Shown piece after piece: positions 12,979 to 18,497 of a DNA stretch of 25,156 nucleotides. The DNA is from a virus, in IMG/VR virus record IMGVR_UViG_3300018476_000040, positions 1 through 25,156 of that record; one strand, written 5' to 3'. Numbering within the stretch: the first letter of the stretch is position 1; every line of letters begins with the position of its first letter. The translations under genes and the position numbers were made by a program. The notes below the pieces were generated by a model. The model was not told the DNA's origin. It was given only the letters and a program-made list of their open reading frames with translations, and did not search any database.

Positions 12979-13007
12979 TTGACAGCACCCCCGTCCTGTG
13001 CTACAAT
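12979..13007 (+). promoter_or_regulatory. promoter of small-gene run
   Basis: TTGACA (12979-12984) plus GC, 17-base spacer ending GTGC, TACAAT (13002-13007). Start near 13014, 22 bases before the first ATG, so the leader is short. Confidence 0.85.
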
Positions 13008-13035
13008 CGTCGCACGGACCAACCCGGAGCAGAAC

Positions 13036-13323
13036 ATGCCGCACAAACGAGTCCAAGCCATCGAATACGACGCGGAGGCCGACGTCCTTTCGGTCGAGCA
13101 CTTCGATACCGTCGAACAAGCCTTCGCATGGTGCGAAGCCAAGCGCGGCGCTCCGCTCCTTGCGGGCGATACCGAGTTCGGCTACCAGCTGCAAACCGAG
13201 CAGGAACGCACCGACGGCATCGGCTTCCCGCCGCGCTGGTACGAAGTCCACGCCGTCGACGAGCACGGGAACATCGACTACCTCGAAGAATCCGACCACG
13301 AACAAGGGAGCTTCTTTCAATGA
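13036..13323 (+). CDS. 95-aa small early protein, unknown
   Basis: A small acidic soluble protein beginning MPHKRVQAIEYDAEADVLSV. The part HFDTVEQAFAWCEAKRG is a strand followed by a helix with the [ST]-x-E-x-A pattern that recurs in at least seven other small proteins here. A beta-rich part follows, with RWYEVHAVDEHGNIDYLEE. The ATG is preceded by CGGAGCAGAAC, the GGAGCA-type ribosome site used by most genes of this region. It is the first gene behind the promoter at 12979 and overlaps the next gene by four bases (ATGA). I know no function. Phage early genes of this size often encode host-takeover or anti-defence proteins, which is context only. Confidence 0.8.
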   Translation: MPHKRVQAIEYDAEADVLSVEHFDTVEQAFAWCEAKRGAPLLAGDTEFGYQLQTEQERTDGIGFPPRWYEVHAVDEHGNIDYLEESDHEQGSFFQ

Positions 13324-13577
13324 TCATCGCTTATTTGATGCCGCAAACCGCCGACGAGCCGCGCGACGGCCTTTCCTTCATTTCGGTGGCCCCGACCCAG
13401 CAGGAAGCCATCGAGAAGCTGGGCGCGCAAATCCGCCACGTTTACGAGGACGCGAAGATGATCGAATGGCATCTTCTCAATCAGGACGAACTTCCCCACG
13501 TTGTCGTGGTGTGGGAAAGCGAGGACGATAAGATCGAAGTCCGCGACTTCTTTTGGCTCCACGTGGCGGAGGACTAA
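13320..13577 (+). CDS. 85-aa small early protein, unknown
   Basis: Begins MIIAYLMPQTADEPRDGLSF, followed by SVAPTQQEAIEKLGAQIRHV, again a strand plus a helix with the E-A pattern, then VVVVWESEDDKIEVRDFFWL as a beta hairpin. It is acidic and soluble. The ATG overlaps the preceding TGA (ATGA), so it is translated from the upstream ribosomes; AAGGGAGC lies 10 bases before it. It probably has the same small alpha/beta build as its neighbour. No family is recognised. Confidence 0.8.
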   Translation: MIIAYLMPQTADEPRDGLSFISVAPTQQEAIEKLGAQIRHVYEDAKMIEWHLLNQDELPHVVVVWESEDDKIEVRDFFWLHVAED

Positions 13578-13579
13578 GC

Positions 13580-13753
13580 ATGAGCGAGGAGGAGAAGTTC
13601 TATAAGCGCATGAACTGCGCGATCGACGAGGTGAAAGATACCGTGGACCTTGTTGGTACCATTGGCTTATGGCTGGTGGGACTGGCTTTCGGTGGCGGCA
13701 CTATTCTGATCGTCGTTATAATGATCCTGAACAGGCTGGGGAAGACACTGTGA
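13580..13753 (+). CDS. 57-aa single-span membrane protein
   Basis: Begins MSEEEKFYKRMNCAIDEVKD, an amphipathic charged lead, followed by one hydrophobic helix at about residues 25-51 (IGLWLVGLAFGGGTILIVVI) and a basic tail NRLGKTL. The positive tail suggests the C-terminus is cytoplasmic. The ATG lies two bases after the preceding stop, with GGAGGA as ribosome site. The stop overlaps the next start as GTGA. It pairs with another single-span protein directly downstream. A holin or a membrane-level exclusion protein is possible, but no lysis enzyme is nearby. Confidence 0.75.
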   Translation: MSEEEKFYKRMNCAIDEVKDTVDLVGTIGLWLVGLAFGGGTILIVVIMILNRLGKTL

Positions 13754-13851
13754 AACCAGCCCCCACCATCGACTTCGCTGTGTGGCTATTCGTCACGCTG
13801 ATCGCATTCCTACTGAAGACCGCACACAAATGGAGCAAACATGACAACTGA
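13750..13851 (+). CDS. 33-aa membrane microprotein
   Basis: A GTG-started frame coupled by GTGA to the previous gene. It reads KPAPTIDFAVWLFVTLIAFL and ends LKTAHKWSKHDN. Residues 7-23 are one membrane-spanning helix with a basic C-terminal tail. It overlaps the next gene by 11 bases. Overlaps on both sides and the hydrophobic pattern make it likely real. Together with the 57-aa protein it forms a two-gene membrane pair; partner interaction is a guess. Confidence 0.6.
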   Translation: MKPAPTIDFAVWLFVTLIAFLLKTAHKWSKHDN

Positions 13852-14068
13852 AACCGACGCCGACACCGTGAAGGCCTACATTATCGTCAACAAGGGCGCG
13901 CAGGAGCTTTACAACGTCGATTCCCTCGACGAAGTAGCGCGAATTTGCTGCAACGAGCGCCCCCAGAACGAAGTGCGCGACGACATTCGGTGGTCGCTCA
14001 AGCGAACTGGCCGGTGGGACCGCGAGGACGGCGTTATCATCGTCATTCTCGCCACGCAGCCCGAATAG
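13841..14068 (+). CDS. 75-aa small early protein, unknown
   Basis: Begins MTTETDADTVKAYIIVNKGA and has NVDSLDEVARICCNERPQNE, a strand-helix pair like its neighbours, then RWSLKRTGRWDREDGVIIVI. Two adjacent Cys residues are present without a metal-site pattern. GGAGC lies 7 bases before the ATG (GGAGCAAACATG). It ends the first small-gene transcript; the next promoter begins 5 bases after its stop. No function is known to me. Confidence 0.75.
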   Translation: MTTETDADTVKAYIIVNKGAQELYNVDSLDEVARICCNERPQNEVRDDIRWSLKRTGRWDREDGVIIVILATQPE

Positions 14069-14072
14069 ATAC

Positions 14073-14101
14073 TTGACAGCGCCACCGCGACGTGGTACAA
14101 T
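14073..14101 (+). promoter_or_regulatory. promoter of second small-gene run
   Basis: TTGACA (14073-14078) plus GC, 17-base spacer ending GTGG, TACAAT (14096-14101). Start near 14108, 20 bases before the ATG at 14128. Confidence 0.88.
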
Positions 14102-14127
14102 TCCAAATCGACAACGGAGCACAGAAC

Positions 14128-14334
14128 ATGGGTAAGCCAGTAATCATCGTAGAGTTCGAGCCAGACGATTCGGTCACATGGAACAGCGTGGGATGGGGCA
14201 AGCTCCCCGTCCTTATGGAGGCGGCCCGAGCAGCTATTCGGTTGGGCAGCAACCCGAAGGAAGTGATCGAACTCCTGCAAGCGGCGGGGTTCGAGGTGGT
14301 GGAAATGGTAGCCCCCAGCGCAACGGAGCACTGA
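14128..14334 (+). CDS. 68-aa small early protein, unknown
   Basis: Begins MGKPVIIVEFEPDDSVTWNS and continues with LPVLMEAARAAIRLGSNPKE and VIELLQAAGFEVVEMV. This looks like strand, helix, helix and strand: a tiny alpha/beta protein. The ATG at 14128 has GGAGCACAGAAC directly upstream, the local ribosome-site pattern. An earlier in-frame ATG at 14092 lies within the promoter and cannot be used. First gene of its transcript. No family is recognised. Confidence 0.78.
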   Translation: MGKPVIIVEFEPDDSVTWNSVGWGKLPVLMEAARAAIRLGSNPKEVIELLQAAGFEVVEMVAPSATEH

Positions 14335-14338
14335 ACAC

Positions 14339-14527
14339 ATGTTCCAAGTCATCACAAGCAGCAACGACGGGACCTACTACCCGATCGCCTTCTTCGCCGA
14401 GGAGGAGGACGCACGGGACTTCGTAGAGCGTGAGAAGTCCAAGTGGAAGAACATCTACTTCTCGCAGTGCACTTCGGCGATCATGGTTCACACCCTTGTG
14501 GACCAGAGCAAGTGGAGAATCAGATGA
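14339..14527 (+). CDS. 62-aa small early protein, unknown
   Basis: Begins MFQVITSSNDGTYYPIAFFA, followed by the helix EEEDARDFVEREKSKWKNI and a C-terminal strand SAIMVHTLVDQSKWRIR. The strand-[ST/A]-EE-x-A-helix build matches the neighbouring small proteins. GGAGCACTGAACAC precedes the ATG. It overlaps the next gene by four bases (ATGA). The function is unknown. Confidence 0.78.
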   Translation: MFQVITSSNDGTYYPIAFFAEEEDARDFVEREKSKWKNIYFSQCTSAIMVHTLVDQSKWRIR

Positions 14528-14757
14528 GCTACGTGGCATTCGTGAGCGACGAGCGCGAAGGCGAATCCTACGTGAACGGCCCGTTCGACAGCTTCGAGCA
14601 GGCGTGCAAGTGGGCCAACGAATTCGTGGTGGACAAGGCTAAAGAATACGGCCTCCACGCCAACGCGGACGGGGGCTCTTTCGCGTGGATAAGAGCGGAG
14701 GGCGACGAAGATGAAGTCGTGCTGGAAGTCACCGTTATGACACTTATCGCCCCCTAA
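14524..14757 (+). CDS. 77-aa small early protein, unknown
   Basis: Begins MSYVAFVSDEREGESYVNGP, followed by FDSFEQACKWANEFVVDKAK, then SFAWIRAEGDEDEVVLEVTV as a C-terminal beta hairpin. It is acidic. It shows the clearest form of the shared pattern: strand, turn with Gly-Pro-Phe, [ST]-x-E-x-A, helix, strands. The ATG overlaps the preceding stop. It is the last gene before a strong hairpin that separates it from convergent genes. No function is known to me. Confidence 0.78.
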   Translation: MSYVAFVSDEREGESYVNGPFDSFEQACKWANEFVVDKAKEYGLHANADGGSFAWIRAEGDEDEVVLEVTVMTLIAP

Positions 14758-14763
14758 GCACAG

Positions 14764-14801
14764 CGACGCCCCCGCTGGCCTTTCGGCTGGCGGGGGCGTC
14801 G
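14764..14801. terminator. bidirectional terminator hairpin
   Basis: CGACGCCCCCGC (14764-14775) pairs with GCGGGGGCGTCG (14790-14801), 12 bp, with a TTTC-centred loop of 14 bases. It lies between the ends of two converging genes, 6 bases after one stop and 9 from the other. T tracts are weak on both sides, so it may need Rho or act as a barrier. Confidence 0.7.
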
Positions 14802-14810
14802 TCGTATCTG

Positions 14811-15104
14811 TTAGTCTTCCAGTATGTTCTCGTCGAGAATGCGCCTGCACCCCGCCTCGTCGTGCGTAACCGCGTAATACAACATGTCGCGGAATGCCTG
14901 AACCGATGGGAACGGCACCTCGCGATGGAACCGCTCGACCATCCCGACGAACTGGTAGTGATAAGACATCAACGCCTCTTCTTCAGTGGCGTAAGGCCCG
15001 TTAGGTTCCACCTTCATGTTCTTCTCGGGATAGTAATACCACCCCTCTTCGCTTGGGCCAGCCCCGTGCGGGAAGTCCTTTTTGCCGTCGTGCCAGTAAA
15101 GCAT
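14811..15104 (-). CDS. 97-aa small protein, unknown
   Basis: Begins MLYWHDGKKDFPHGAGPSEE with GWYYYPEKNMKVEPNGPY. The helix ATEEEALMSYHYQFVGMVER shows the E-A pattern shared with the small rightward proteins, and a C-terminal helix with DMLYYAVTHDEAGC follows. The ATG at 15104 overlaps the preceding stop as TGATG. It forms a leftward two-gene unit with the 65-aa gene. Despite its opposite direction it seems to belong to the same protein group. No function is recognised. Confidence 0.75.
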   Translation of the reverse strand: MLYWHDGKKDFPHGAGPSEEGWYYYPEKNMKVEPNGPYATEEEALMSYHYQFVGMVERFHREVPFPSVQAFRDMLYYAVTHDEAGCRRILDENILED

Positions 15105-15301
15105 CAATCCTGCTCCCCGTTTTCCGTATCGCGCAACGTGATCGTAAGGCGCTGCGGCGGTGCGCCAACGAACGCGTCCTTCCTGACGTAGAACGAGCCG
15201 ATCTTCGCGCCCGAGCCGATCGTGGCTCTTACGTTGCTCACCACTTCCATGTAGCGAACAGCACCCTTTGTCTCTTTTTCCAGTACGAAATCGATCTTCA
15301 T
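15104..15301 (-). CDS. 65-aa conserved small phage protein
   Basis: Begins MKIDFVLEKETKGAVRYMEV and continues with a strand IGSFYVRKDAF and a final strand RLTITLRD. The layout (KxxFVLEKxTKGAVRY, then IGxxYVRKxA) is one I recall from many phage and prophage hypothetical proteins; no function is known to me. It should be a small all-beta protein. The ATG at 15301 has AAGGAGC 7 bases upstream; the frame is open earlier but those codons overlap the promoter. It is first in its leftward transcript and coupled to the 97-aa gene. Confidence 0.8.
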   Translation of the reverse strand: MKIDFVLEKETKGAVRYMEVVSNVRATIGSGAKIGSFYVRKDAFVGAPPQRLTITLRDTENGEQD

Positions 15302-15338
15302 GTCGTGCTCCTTACGCGGGCGGGATCGCCCATGGCCC

Positions 15339-15367
15339 ATTGTACCACAGGCGATCGCCGCTGTCAA
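15339..15367 (-). promoter_or_regulatory. leftward promoter with palindromic spacer
   Basis: TTGACA (15367-15362) plus GC, 17-base spacer, GTGG and TACAAT (15344-15339). The spacer contains the palindrome GGCGATCGCC, a possible operator between the two promoter hexamers. It starts 9 bases after the paralogue 2 stop. Confidence 0.85.
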
Positions 15368-15375
15368 GTACTACT

Positions 15376-16062
15376 TCACTCCTTGGGGAGGTAACGCTGC
15401 CGCCATTCCATCGGTGCCTCGAACGGCTCCTCCACCCCACTTTCGTGCGGCTTCATCAGGAACCCGGTCGTTGCGACCTTCTTCTGCAGCGCAACTCGCC
15501 CCGTCATCCGGAACCGGCCCTCCCATCCGCGGGTTCGGCTGATCCACTTCGAATGGTCGATTCCGTTCACGTTGAGCAGCGCGACAAAGGCGCGAATGTC
15601 GATCTTCCCCTTGTCATCGAGGCAGAACTTGGCGATCTCTTGTGCCAGCCAGTCCCAGTTCGACCGCTTGGCCGCCTTGTTGGTCAGCCCTTGCGCCGCC
15701 GCGTTCTCCGCGTAGCGCTTCTTGAACTTGACCTTCACCACGCCGCCCTTCTCCTCCTCCTCGGGGGGCTGTTCCTCCGCGTCCTCGGGCTGGATTTCCT
15801 CGGGCTGTTCCTCGTCCGCCTCGTCCAGTTCCGCCTCGGTGGGCGGCTTTTCGGCGTCCTCACGGAACCGGGCGACCTTGCCCTCCTCGATGGCGCGTGC
15901 CATAAGGTCCAGGCCTTCCTGCGTAGGTTCCAACACGATCACTTCCTGATCGACGTTCCCGCCCTGATTCGCCTCGGCGGGAAGGACGCCCGCGCGGAAC
16001 TTCTCGGCAGTTCGTGCCTGTGCTTCCGCCTTCGTCTCTTTGCGCTTGCTATTACGTGCCAT
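15376..16062 (-). CDS. GW-GR-RMTGR family protein, paralogue 2
   Basis: A 228-aa, three-part protein. Residues 1-25 are basic (MARNSKRKETKAEAQARTAE). Residues 30-68 contain VIVLEPTQEGLDLMARAIEE. Residues 69-105 are a nearly pure Glu/Pro/Asp linker. Residues 107-204 are the shared domain: VVKVKFKKRYAENAA, NWDWLAQEIAKF, the helix FVALLNVNGI, and RGWEGRFRMTGR at 178-189, then VALQKKVATTGFL. It is closest to paralogue 1, sharing WDWLAQ and the R-M-T-G-R block. The ATG at 16062 is preferred because GGAGC lies 8 bases before it; the GTG two codons earlier is too close. It is the only leftward paralogue and has its own promoter. Function unknown; a linker plus Arg-rich domain would fit a DNA- or RNA-binding protein. 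Confidence 0.85.
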   Translation of the reverse strand: MARNSKRKETKAEAQARTAEKFRAGVLPAEANQGGNVDQEVIVLEPTQEGLDLMARAIEEGKVARFREDAEKPPTEAELDEADEEQPEEIQPEDAEEQPPEEEEKGGVVKVKFKKRYAENAAAQGLTNKAAKRSNWDWLAQEIAKFCLDDKGKIDIRAFVALLNVNGIDHSKWISRTRGWEGRFRMTGRVALQKKVATTGFLMKPHESGVEEPFEAPMEWRQRYLPKE

Positions 16063-16104
16063 GTTCACTGCTCCAGAACGGTCGCACCATCGCGACCTGA
16101 CTTA

Positions 16105-16133
16105 ATTTTAACACGGGACAGTGGGGCTGTCAA
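16105..16133 (-). promoter_or_regulatory. leftward promoter of paralogue 2
   Basis: TTGACA (16133-16128) plus GC, 17-base spacer ending GTGT, TAAAAT (16110-16105). Start near 16098, 36 bases before the ATG. It stands back to back with the rightward promoter at 16191, about 57 bases apart. Confidence 0.85.
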
Positions 16134-16190
16134 GTACTACTTCGTATGTTCCGTGCAGAAGCACCTCCCCATGAACATGTGAAAAAATAC

Positions 16191-16219
16191 TTGACAGCCG
16201 CCCCGCGCCATGTTAGAGT
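16191..16219 (+). promoter_or_regulatory. promoter of zinc-ribbon/HTH run
   Basis: TTGACA (16191-16196) plus GC, 17-base spacer ending ATGT, TAGAGT (16214-16219). The -10 is weaker than in other copies. A small stem CCACA-GCA-TGTGG (16228-16240) lies at the 5' end of the leader. Confidence 0.78.
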
Positions 16220-16258
16220 GAGGCGTACCACAGCATGTGGGAATTACGGAGCAAAGTA

Positions 16259-16474
16259 ATGGGATACGTAATGGCAGCAGGAACCTGCTTTGGGTGCAAA
16301 GGAGTGTTCATGTTCAACCCGCTGCGCGTGCCTTCAATCCGCGTCAACGGGGTGAAGGAGCCGATCTGCAAGACGTGCGTGGATCGCATAAACCCGCAGC
16401 GCAAGAAGAACGGGGTACCCGAAATAGTGCCCCATAAGGATGCTTATGACGCGGCTGACGAAGGCGAACTCTAA
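16259..16474 (+). CDS. 71-aa zinc-ribbon-like protein
   Basis: Two Cys pairs, C10-F-G-C13 and C37-K-T-C40, are 23 residues apart and enclose a beta-type stretch. This is the pattern of a small zinc ribbon that could bind nucleic acid or protein. The C-terminal part is charged and acidic. The start at 16259 is chosen for CGGAG 7-8 bases upstream; an ATG 8 codons earlier lacks a ribosome site. It overlaps the next gene by 29 bases. First gene of the transcript from 16191. The partner and function cannot be read. Confidence 0.75.
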   Translation: MGYVMAAGTCFGCKGVFMFNPLRVPSIRVNGVKEPICKTCVDRINPQRKKNGVPEIVPHKDAYDAADEGEL

Positions 16475-16616
16475 GATCCCCATCTGCAGCAAGTGCGGGC
16501 GGGTATTGAAGGGGCGAGTCCCTCTCGACGCCACCGACATTATATGCTTCTTCTGTGACAACGATCCGGGAGAAGATGCGGAGGAGAAGCTAACAAATTG
16601 GAAGGACGTGAAGTGA
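16446..16616 (+). CDS. 56-aa zinc-ribbon protein
   Basis: Starts MTRLTKANSKIPICSKCGRV. Cys14-x2-Cys17 and Cys34-x2-Cys37 (CFFC) give a compact zinc ribbon with a 16-residue spacing and a typical Gly after the first pair. The C-terminus is acidic, ending in NWKDVK. AAGGA lies about 6 bases before the ATG, within the upstream gene that it overlaps by 29 bases. The good metal-site pattern shows it is real although it is short and nested. Function unknown. Confidence 0.7.
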   Translation: MTRLTKANSKIPICSKCGRVLKGRVPLDATDIICFFCDNDPGEDAEEKLTNWKDVK

Positions 16617-16639
16617 TACGAACCCTGAGGGTATGAGAC

Positions 16640-16804
16640 ATGAGCATTACATATCGTGGCTACACAATCAATCAAAACTCAGACAGATGGTATGAGATCA
16701 GTCTGAATGGAAAATTGATTGCCGTGCGGAAAAGTGAAGAGCAAGCCTATAGCTTCATAGATGCTCAAAAGCGCGGCGACACCAACTGGAAGGACAAGCG
16801 ATGA
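16640..16804 (+). CDS. 54-aa small protein, unknown
   Basis: Reads MSITYRGYTINQNSDRWYEI, then SLNGKLIAVRKSEEQAYSFI, ending NWKDKR. The order is beta hairpin, beta hairpin, then a helix with SEEQA, the short motif seen in the other small proteins of the window. GAGGG lies about 8 bases before the ATG. The stop overlaps the next start as ATGA. The C-terminal NW-K-D-K resembles the end of the previous gene, possibly by chance. No family is recognised. Confidence 0.65.
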   Translation: MSITYRGYTINQNSDRWYEISLNGKLIAVRKSEEQAYSFIDAQKRGDTNWKDKR

Positions 16805-16995
16805 GCCAAGCCGAAAGAGACGTGATCGAGTTGGAACTGATGATCGATAGGAACACTATCGACAAGGTGCTCGATGCGCTGGTAAGAATCTGCAGCGAGA
16901 AGGCAGACCACATCGAAGAGAACTATTCAGACCCCGATCTCGCGGAACGCTGGAGGGCGATCGCCAAGAGAATCGACGCCGTGGAGGGTCTGTGA
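16801..16995 (+). CDS. 64-aa helical protein, unknown
   Basis: Begins MSQAERDVIELELMIDRNTI, with helix KVLDALVRICSEKADHIEE and a final helix RWRAIAKRIDAVEGL. It is all-helical and acidic. The ATG overlaps the previous stop (ATGA) and its own stop lies 2 bases before the next ATG. A small dimeric helical protein is plausible. No function is known to me. Confidence 0.7.
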   Translation: MSQAERDVIELELMIDRNTIDKVLDALVRICSEKADHIEENYSDPDLAERWRAIAKRIDAVEGL

Positions 16996-16997
16996 AC

Positions 16998-17369
16998 ATG
17001 GCAGTTAAGATGATAACGGTGCAGTTCGATCTGGACATCGAACTATTCACCAAGATACTTGCGCACTCGAATCAGGGTGTCAAGTTTTCGGTCTACGGCG
17101 ACGATAAGCCGCAACGCATCGAGGAACCAGAGCGCCAACTGACGCTCGCACCACCGAAGAAAGGAGTAAGGCACGTGCTTCTACCGTACATGAAGAAGCA
17201 CCCTGACAAGACCTTTACCACCAAGGAAATGATAGCGATAGCCTCCAATTTCGGCTACAACGAAAGTGCGGTGTATAACGCCGTACACAACATGCATCGC
17301 GACGGATTACTCCGTCGTTACACCCCGGGTAAGTACCGGATTTCAAAAGCAGGGATAACACATGGCTAA
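16998..17369 (+). CDS. winged-helix DNA-binding protein
   Basis: A 123-aa protein with two parts. Residues 1-50 are a beta/alpha lead (MITVQFDLDIELFTKILAHS). Residues 57-120 look like a winged helix: RHVLLPYMKKHPDKTFTTKE, then helix MIAIASNFGYN, recognition helix ESAVYNAVHNMHRDGLLRR, and the wing YTPGKYRISKAG. Such domains bind DNA in small phage regulators. The ATG at 16998 is chosen over the GTG at 16992 because GGAGGG lies 9 bases before it. It overlaps the HTH gene downstream by 8 bases, so the two regulators are made together. Its targets are unknown; the dyads at 12675 or 20451 are candidates. Confidence 0.7.
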   Translation: MAVKMITVQFDLDIELFTKILAHSNQGVKFSVYGDDKPQRIEEPERQLTLAPPKKGVRHVLLPYMKKHPDKTFTTKEMIAIASNFGYNESAVYNAVHNMHRDGLLRRYTPGKYRISKAGITHG

Positions 17370-17610
17370 AGGACCGTTACGTTTATACAATTCGTACAAC
17401 TTCGTCGATAAGGACCCGGTGATCGATAAGGTCCGCACGCTTATTAAGCGGGAAGGTTGGTCACCTAAAGACATACACGAGAAATCGGGGGTGTCGCCAA
17501 CCACACTCCATAACTGGTTTGAGGGCAAAACTAAGCGCCCCCAGTATTGCACCATTATGGCAGTGGTTAGCGCTATGGGCTACAGACAGGCATTCGTTAA
17601 GAAGAGCTAG
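17362..17610 (+). CDS. Cro/CI-type helix-turn-helix regulator
   Basis: An 82-aa protein with an XRE-like five-helix domain at residues 22-75. KVRTLIKREGWSPKDIHEKS forms helices 1-2, GVSPTTLHNWFEGKTKRPQY holds the recognition helix (TTLHNWF), and CTIMAVVSAMGY is the closing helix. The lead NSYNFVDKDPVIDK recurs in phage HTH proteins I remember. It lacks a protease or dimerisation domain, so it resembles Cro more than CI. No divergent repressor is seen, so a lysogeny switch is not indicated. A strong hairpin follows the gene. Targets are unknown. Confidence 0.82.
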   Translation: MAKGPLRLYNSYNFVDKDPVIDKVRTLIKREGWSPKDIHEKSGVSPTTLHNWFEGKTKRPQYCTIMAVVSAMGYRQAFVKKS

Positions 17611-17642
17611 GCGACGGCGTTCTGCTCCGTGCGTCGTTGCCG

Positions 17643-17682
17643 CCCCGGGGGAGGAACCCAGTCGCGCTTACCTCCTCCGGGG
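17643..17682 (+). terminator. 12-bp GC hairpin after HTH gene
   Basis: CCCCGGGGGAGG (17643-17654) pairs with CCTCCTCCGGGG (17671-17682), with one G-U pair and a 16-base loop. TCCCCATTTCG follows, so there is no real T tract. It lies 33 bases after the HTH stop and 29 before the next ATG. It probably attenuates transcription into the second zinc-ribbon pair. Confidence 0.6.
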
Positions 17683-17710
17683 TCCCCATTTCGATTAGGG
17701 AGGAATTACG

Positions 17711-18040
17711 ATGAGATTCCCCGGTGTTGGTTTGATAGTAACTTATGAGCCTGAGGAACTAGTTATGGAATATAAAAGAACCAAATTCCGTGCGCGTTGT
17801 TGGCACTGCGGTAAGGAGAACGATTCCGCCGCACCGGCAAATCACACAGACGAAGACGCTGTGCCGAATAACGGCGACCTGCTGCTGTGTTTCCGTTGCG
17901 GTGCGTTTATGGTGGTCGATAAGGACATGCCCGACAACGTTCATAAGCCAACCCCGGCTGAGAATCGGGAGATCGCCATAGACAAAAATCTAAAGAAAAT
18001 TTATGAAGCGTGGTTAGCACATAAACTAGGGGGTAATTAA
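17711..18040 (+). CDS. 109-aa zinc-ribbon protein
   Basis: Cys30-W-H-Cys33 and Cys60-F-R-Cys63 form a zinc ribbon, with His45 and several acidic residues between. The rest contains NREIAIDKNLKKIYEAWLAH as a C-terminal helix. AGGGAGG lies about 7 bases before the ATG and supports this start; a shorter form from Met19 is possible. The next gene begins 1 base after its stop. The sequence LLLCFRCGAFMVVDKD is a usual ribbon strand pair. The function is unknown. Confidence 0.78.
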   Translation: MRFPGVGLIVTYEPEELVMEYKRTKFRARCWHCGKENDSAAPANHTDEDAVPNNGDLLLCFRCGAFMVVDKDMPDNVHKPTPAENREIAIDKNLKKIYEAWLAHKLGGN

Positions 18041-18041
18041 A

Positions 18042-18314
18042 ATGCCTAAGCCAGTCTGCGTCAAGTGCCAGCGGTTCTACCGCGTCAAGGAAAACGGGGT
18101 TTATCCCCTGGAAGGCAAGCCCATCGTAAACGGGGCGGAACCGGGGACAGGCGAACCCGAAAAGTGGGCACCCTACAAAATATGGCAAGCCGATTTATGG
18201 CACTGCCTCGGTTGTGGGCACGAACTAATCACCGGATTTGGTAAGCGTCCGGTGTGGGAAGATTACTACGTAAGCGACATGATCGAACACACTCACAAAG
18301 TGAATGATTGCTGA
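18042..18314 (+). CDS. 90-aa zinc-ribbon protein
   Basis: Cys6-V-K-Cys9 and Cys55-L-G-Cys58, followed by Gly-His, give a widely spaced zinc ribbon. Between them lie the beta strand GVYPLEGKPIVNG and YKIWQADLWHC. I recall similar phage proteins (PxxCxKCxxFYRxKKNG ... ADLWxCxGCG), all unnamed. The last residues (KVNDC) add one more Cys. It starts one base after the previous stop and ends overlapping the next start by one base (TGATG), so it lies in a tightly coupled run. Confidence 0.8.
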   Translation: MPKPVCVKCQRFYRVKENGVYPLEGKPIVNGAEPGTGEPEKWAPYKIWQADLWHCLGCGHELITGFGKRPVWEDYYVSDMIEHTHKVNDC

Positions 18315-18496
18315 TGATAAGACCGTTTTACGTATCACGAAATGAGGATGACAAGGGCAAAGCCACTTACACCGTAGTGGATTATTACTTACACCGCCCG
18401 ATTTGTGTGATGATCCTTGACAGGGACAGCACCAACGAATTATACGCCGATCGCATTGCGAAGGCGCTCAACGAAATGCTACACCCGGAGAAGTAA
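18314..18496 (+). CDS. 60-aa small protein, unknown
   Basis: Begins MIRPFYVSRNEDDKGKATYT and continues with VVDYYLHRPICVMILDRDST and helix YADRIAKALNEMLHPEK. The order strand, strand, strand, helix suggests a small alpha/beta protein. The ATG at 18314 overlaps the previous stop as TGATG. A promoter-like sequence lies within its second half. No function is recognised. Confidence 0.7.
   Translation: MIRPFYVSRNEDDKGKATYTVVDYYLHRPICVMILDRDSTNELYADRIAKALNEMLHPEK
18417..18446 (+). promoter_or_regulatory. possible internal promoter
   Basis: TTGACA (18417-18422) plus GG, an 18-base spacer and TATACG (18441-18446). It would start about 45 bases before the ATG at 18498. The spacer is longer than in the other copies and TGn is missing, so it may be chance. 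Confidence 0.3.
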
Positions 18497-18497
18497 C

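Noticed and set aside
12611-12982. GTG-started 123-codon frame coupled by GTGA to the 26-aa gene
   Set aside because: The content is low-complexity Pro/Ala/Arg, it covers palindromes and C-rich runs, and it ends within the next promoter; non-coding control sequence explains it better, although translation is not excluded.
11606-12988. N-terminal extension of the first late gene up to 12988 on the - strand
   Set aside because: The extension is antisense to paralogue 1, is Arg/Gly/Pro-rich and lies upstream of the promoter at 11664; the ATG at 11605 has a good ribosome site.
13669-13851. 60-codon frame starting at 13669 that ends with the 33-aa protein
   Set aside because: The first part overlaps the 57-aa membrane gene in another frame and lacks a ribosome site; the coupled GTG at 13750 gives a clean membrane peptide.
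17362-17610. Lysogeny switch centred on the Cro/CI-type gene
   Set aside because: No divergent repressor, no integrase, no attachment-site repeat and no operator array at this gene; the gene lies within a co-directional run.
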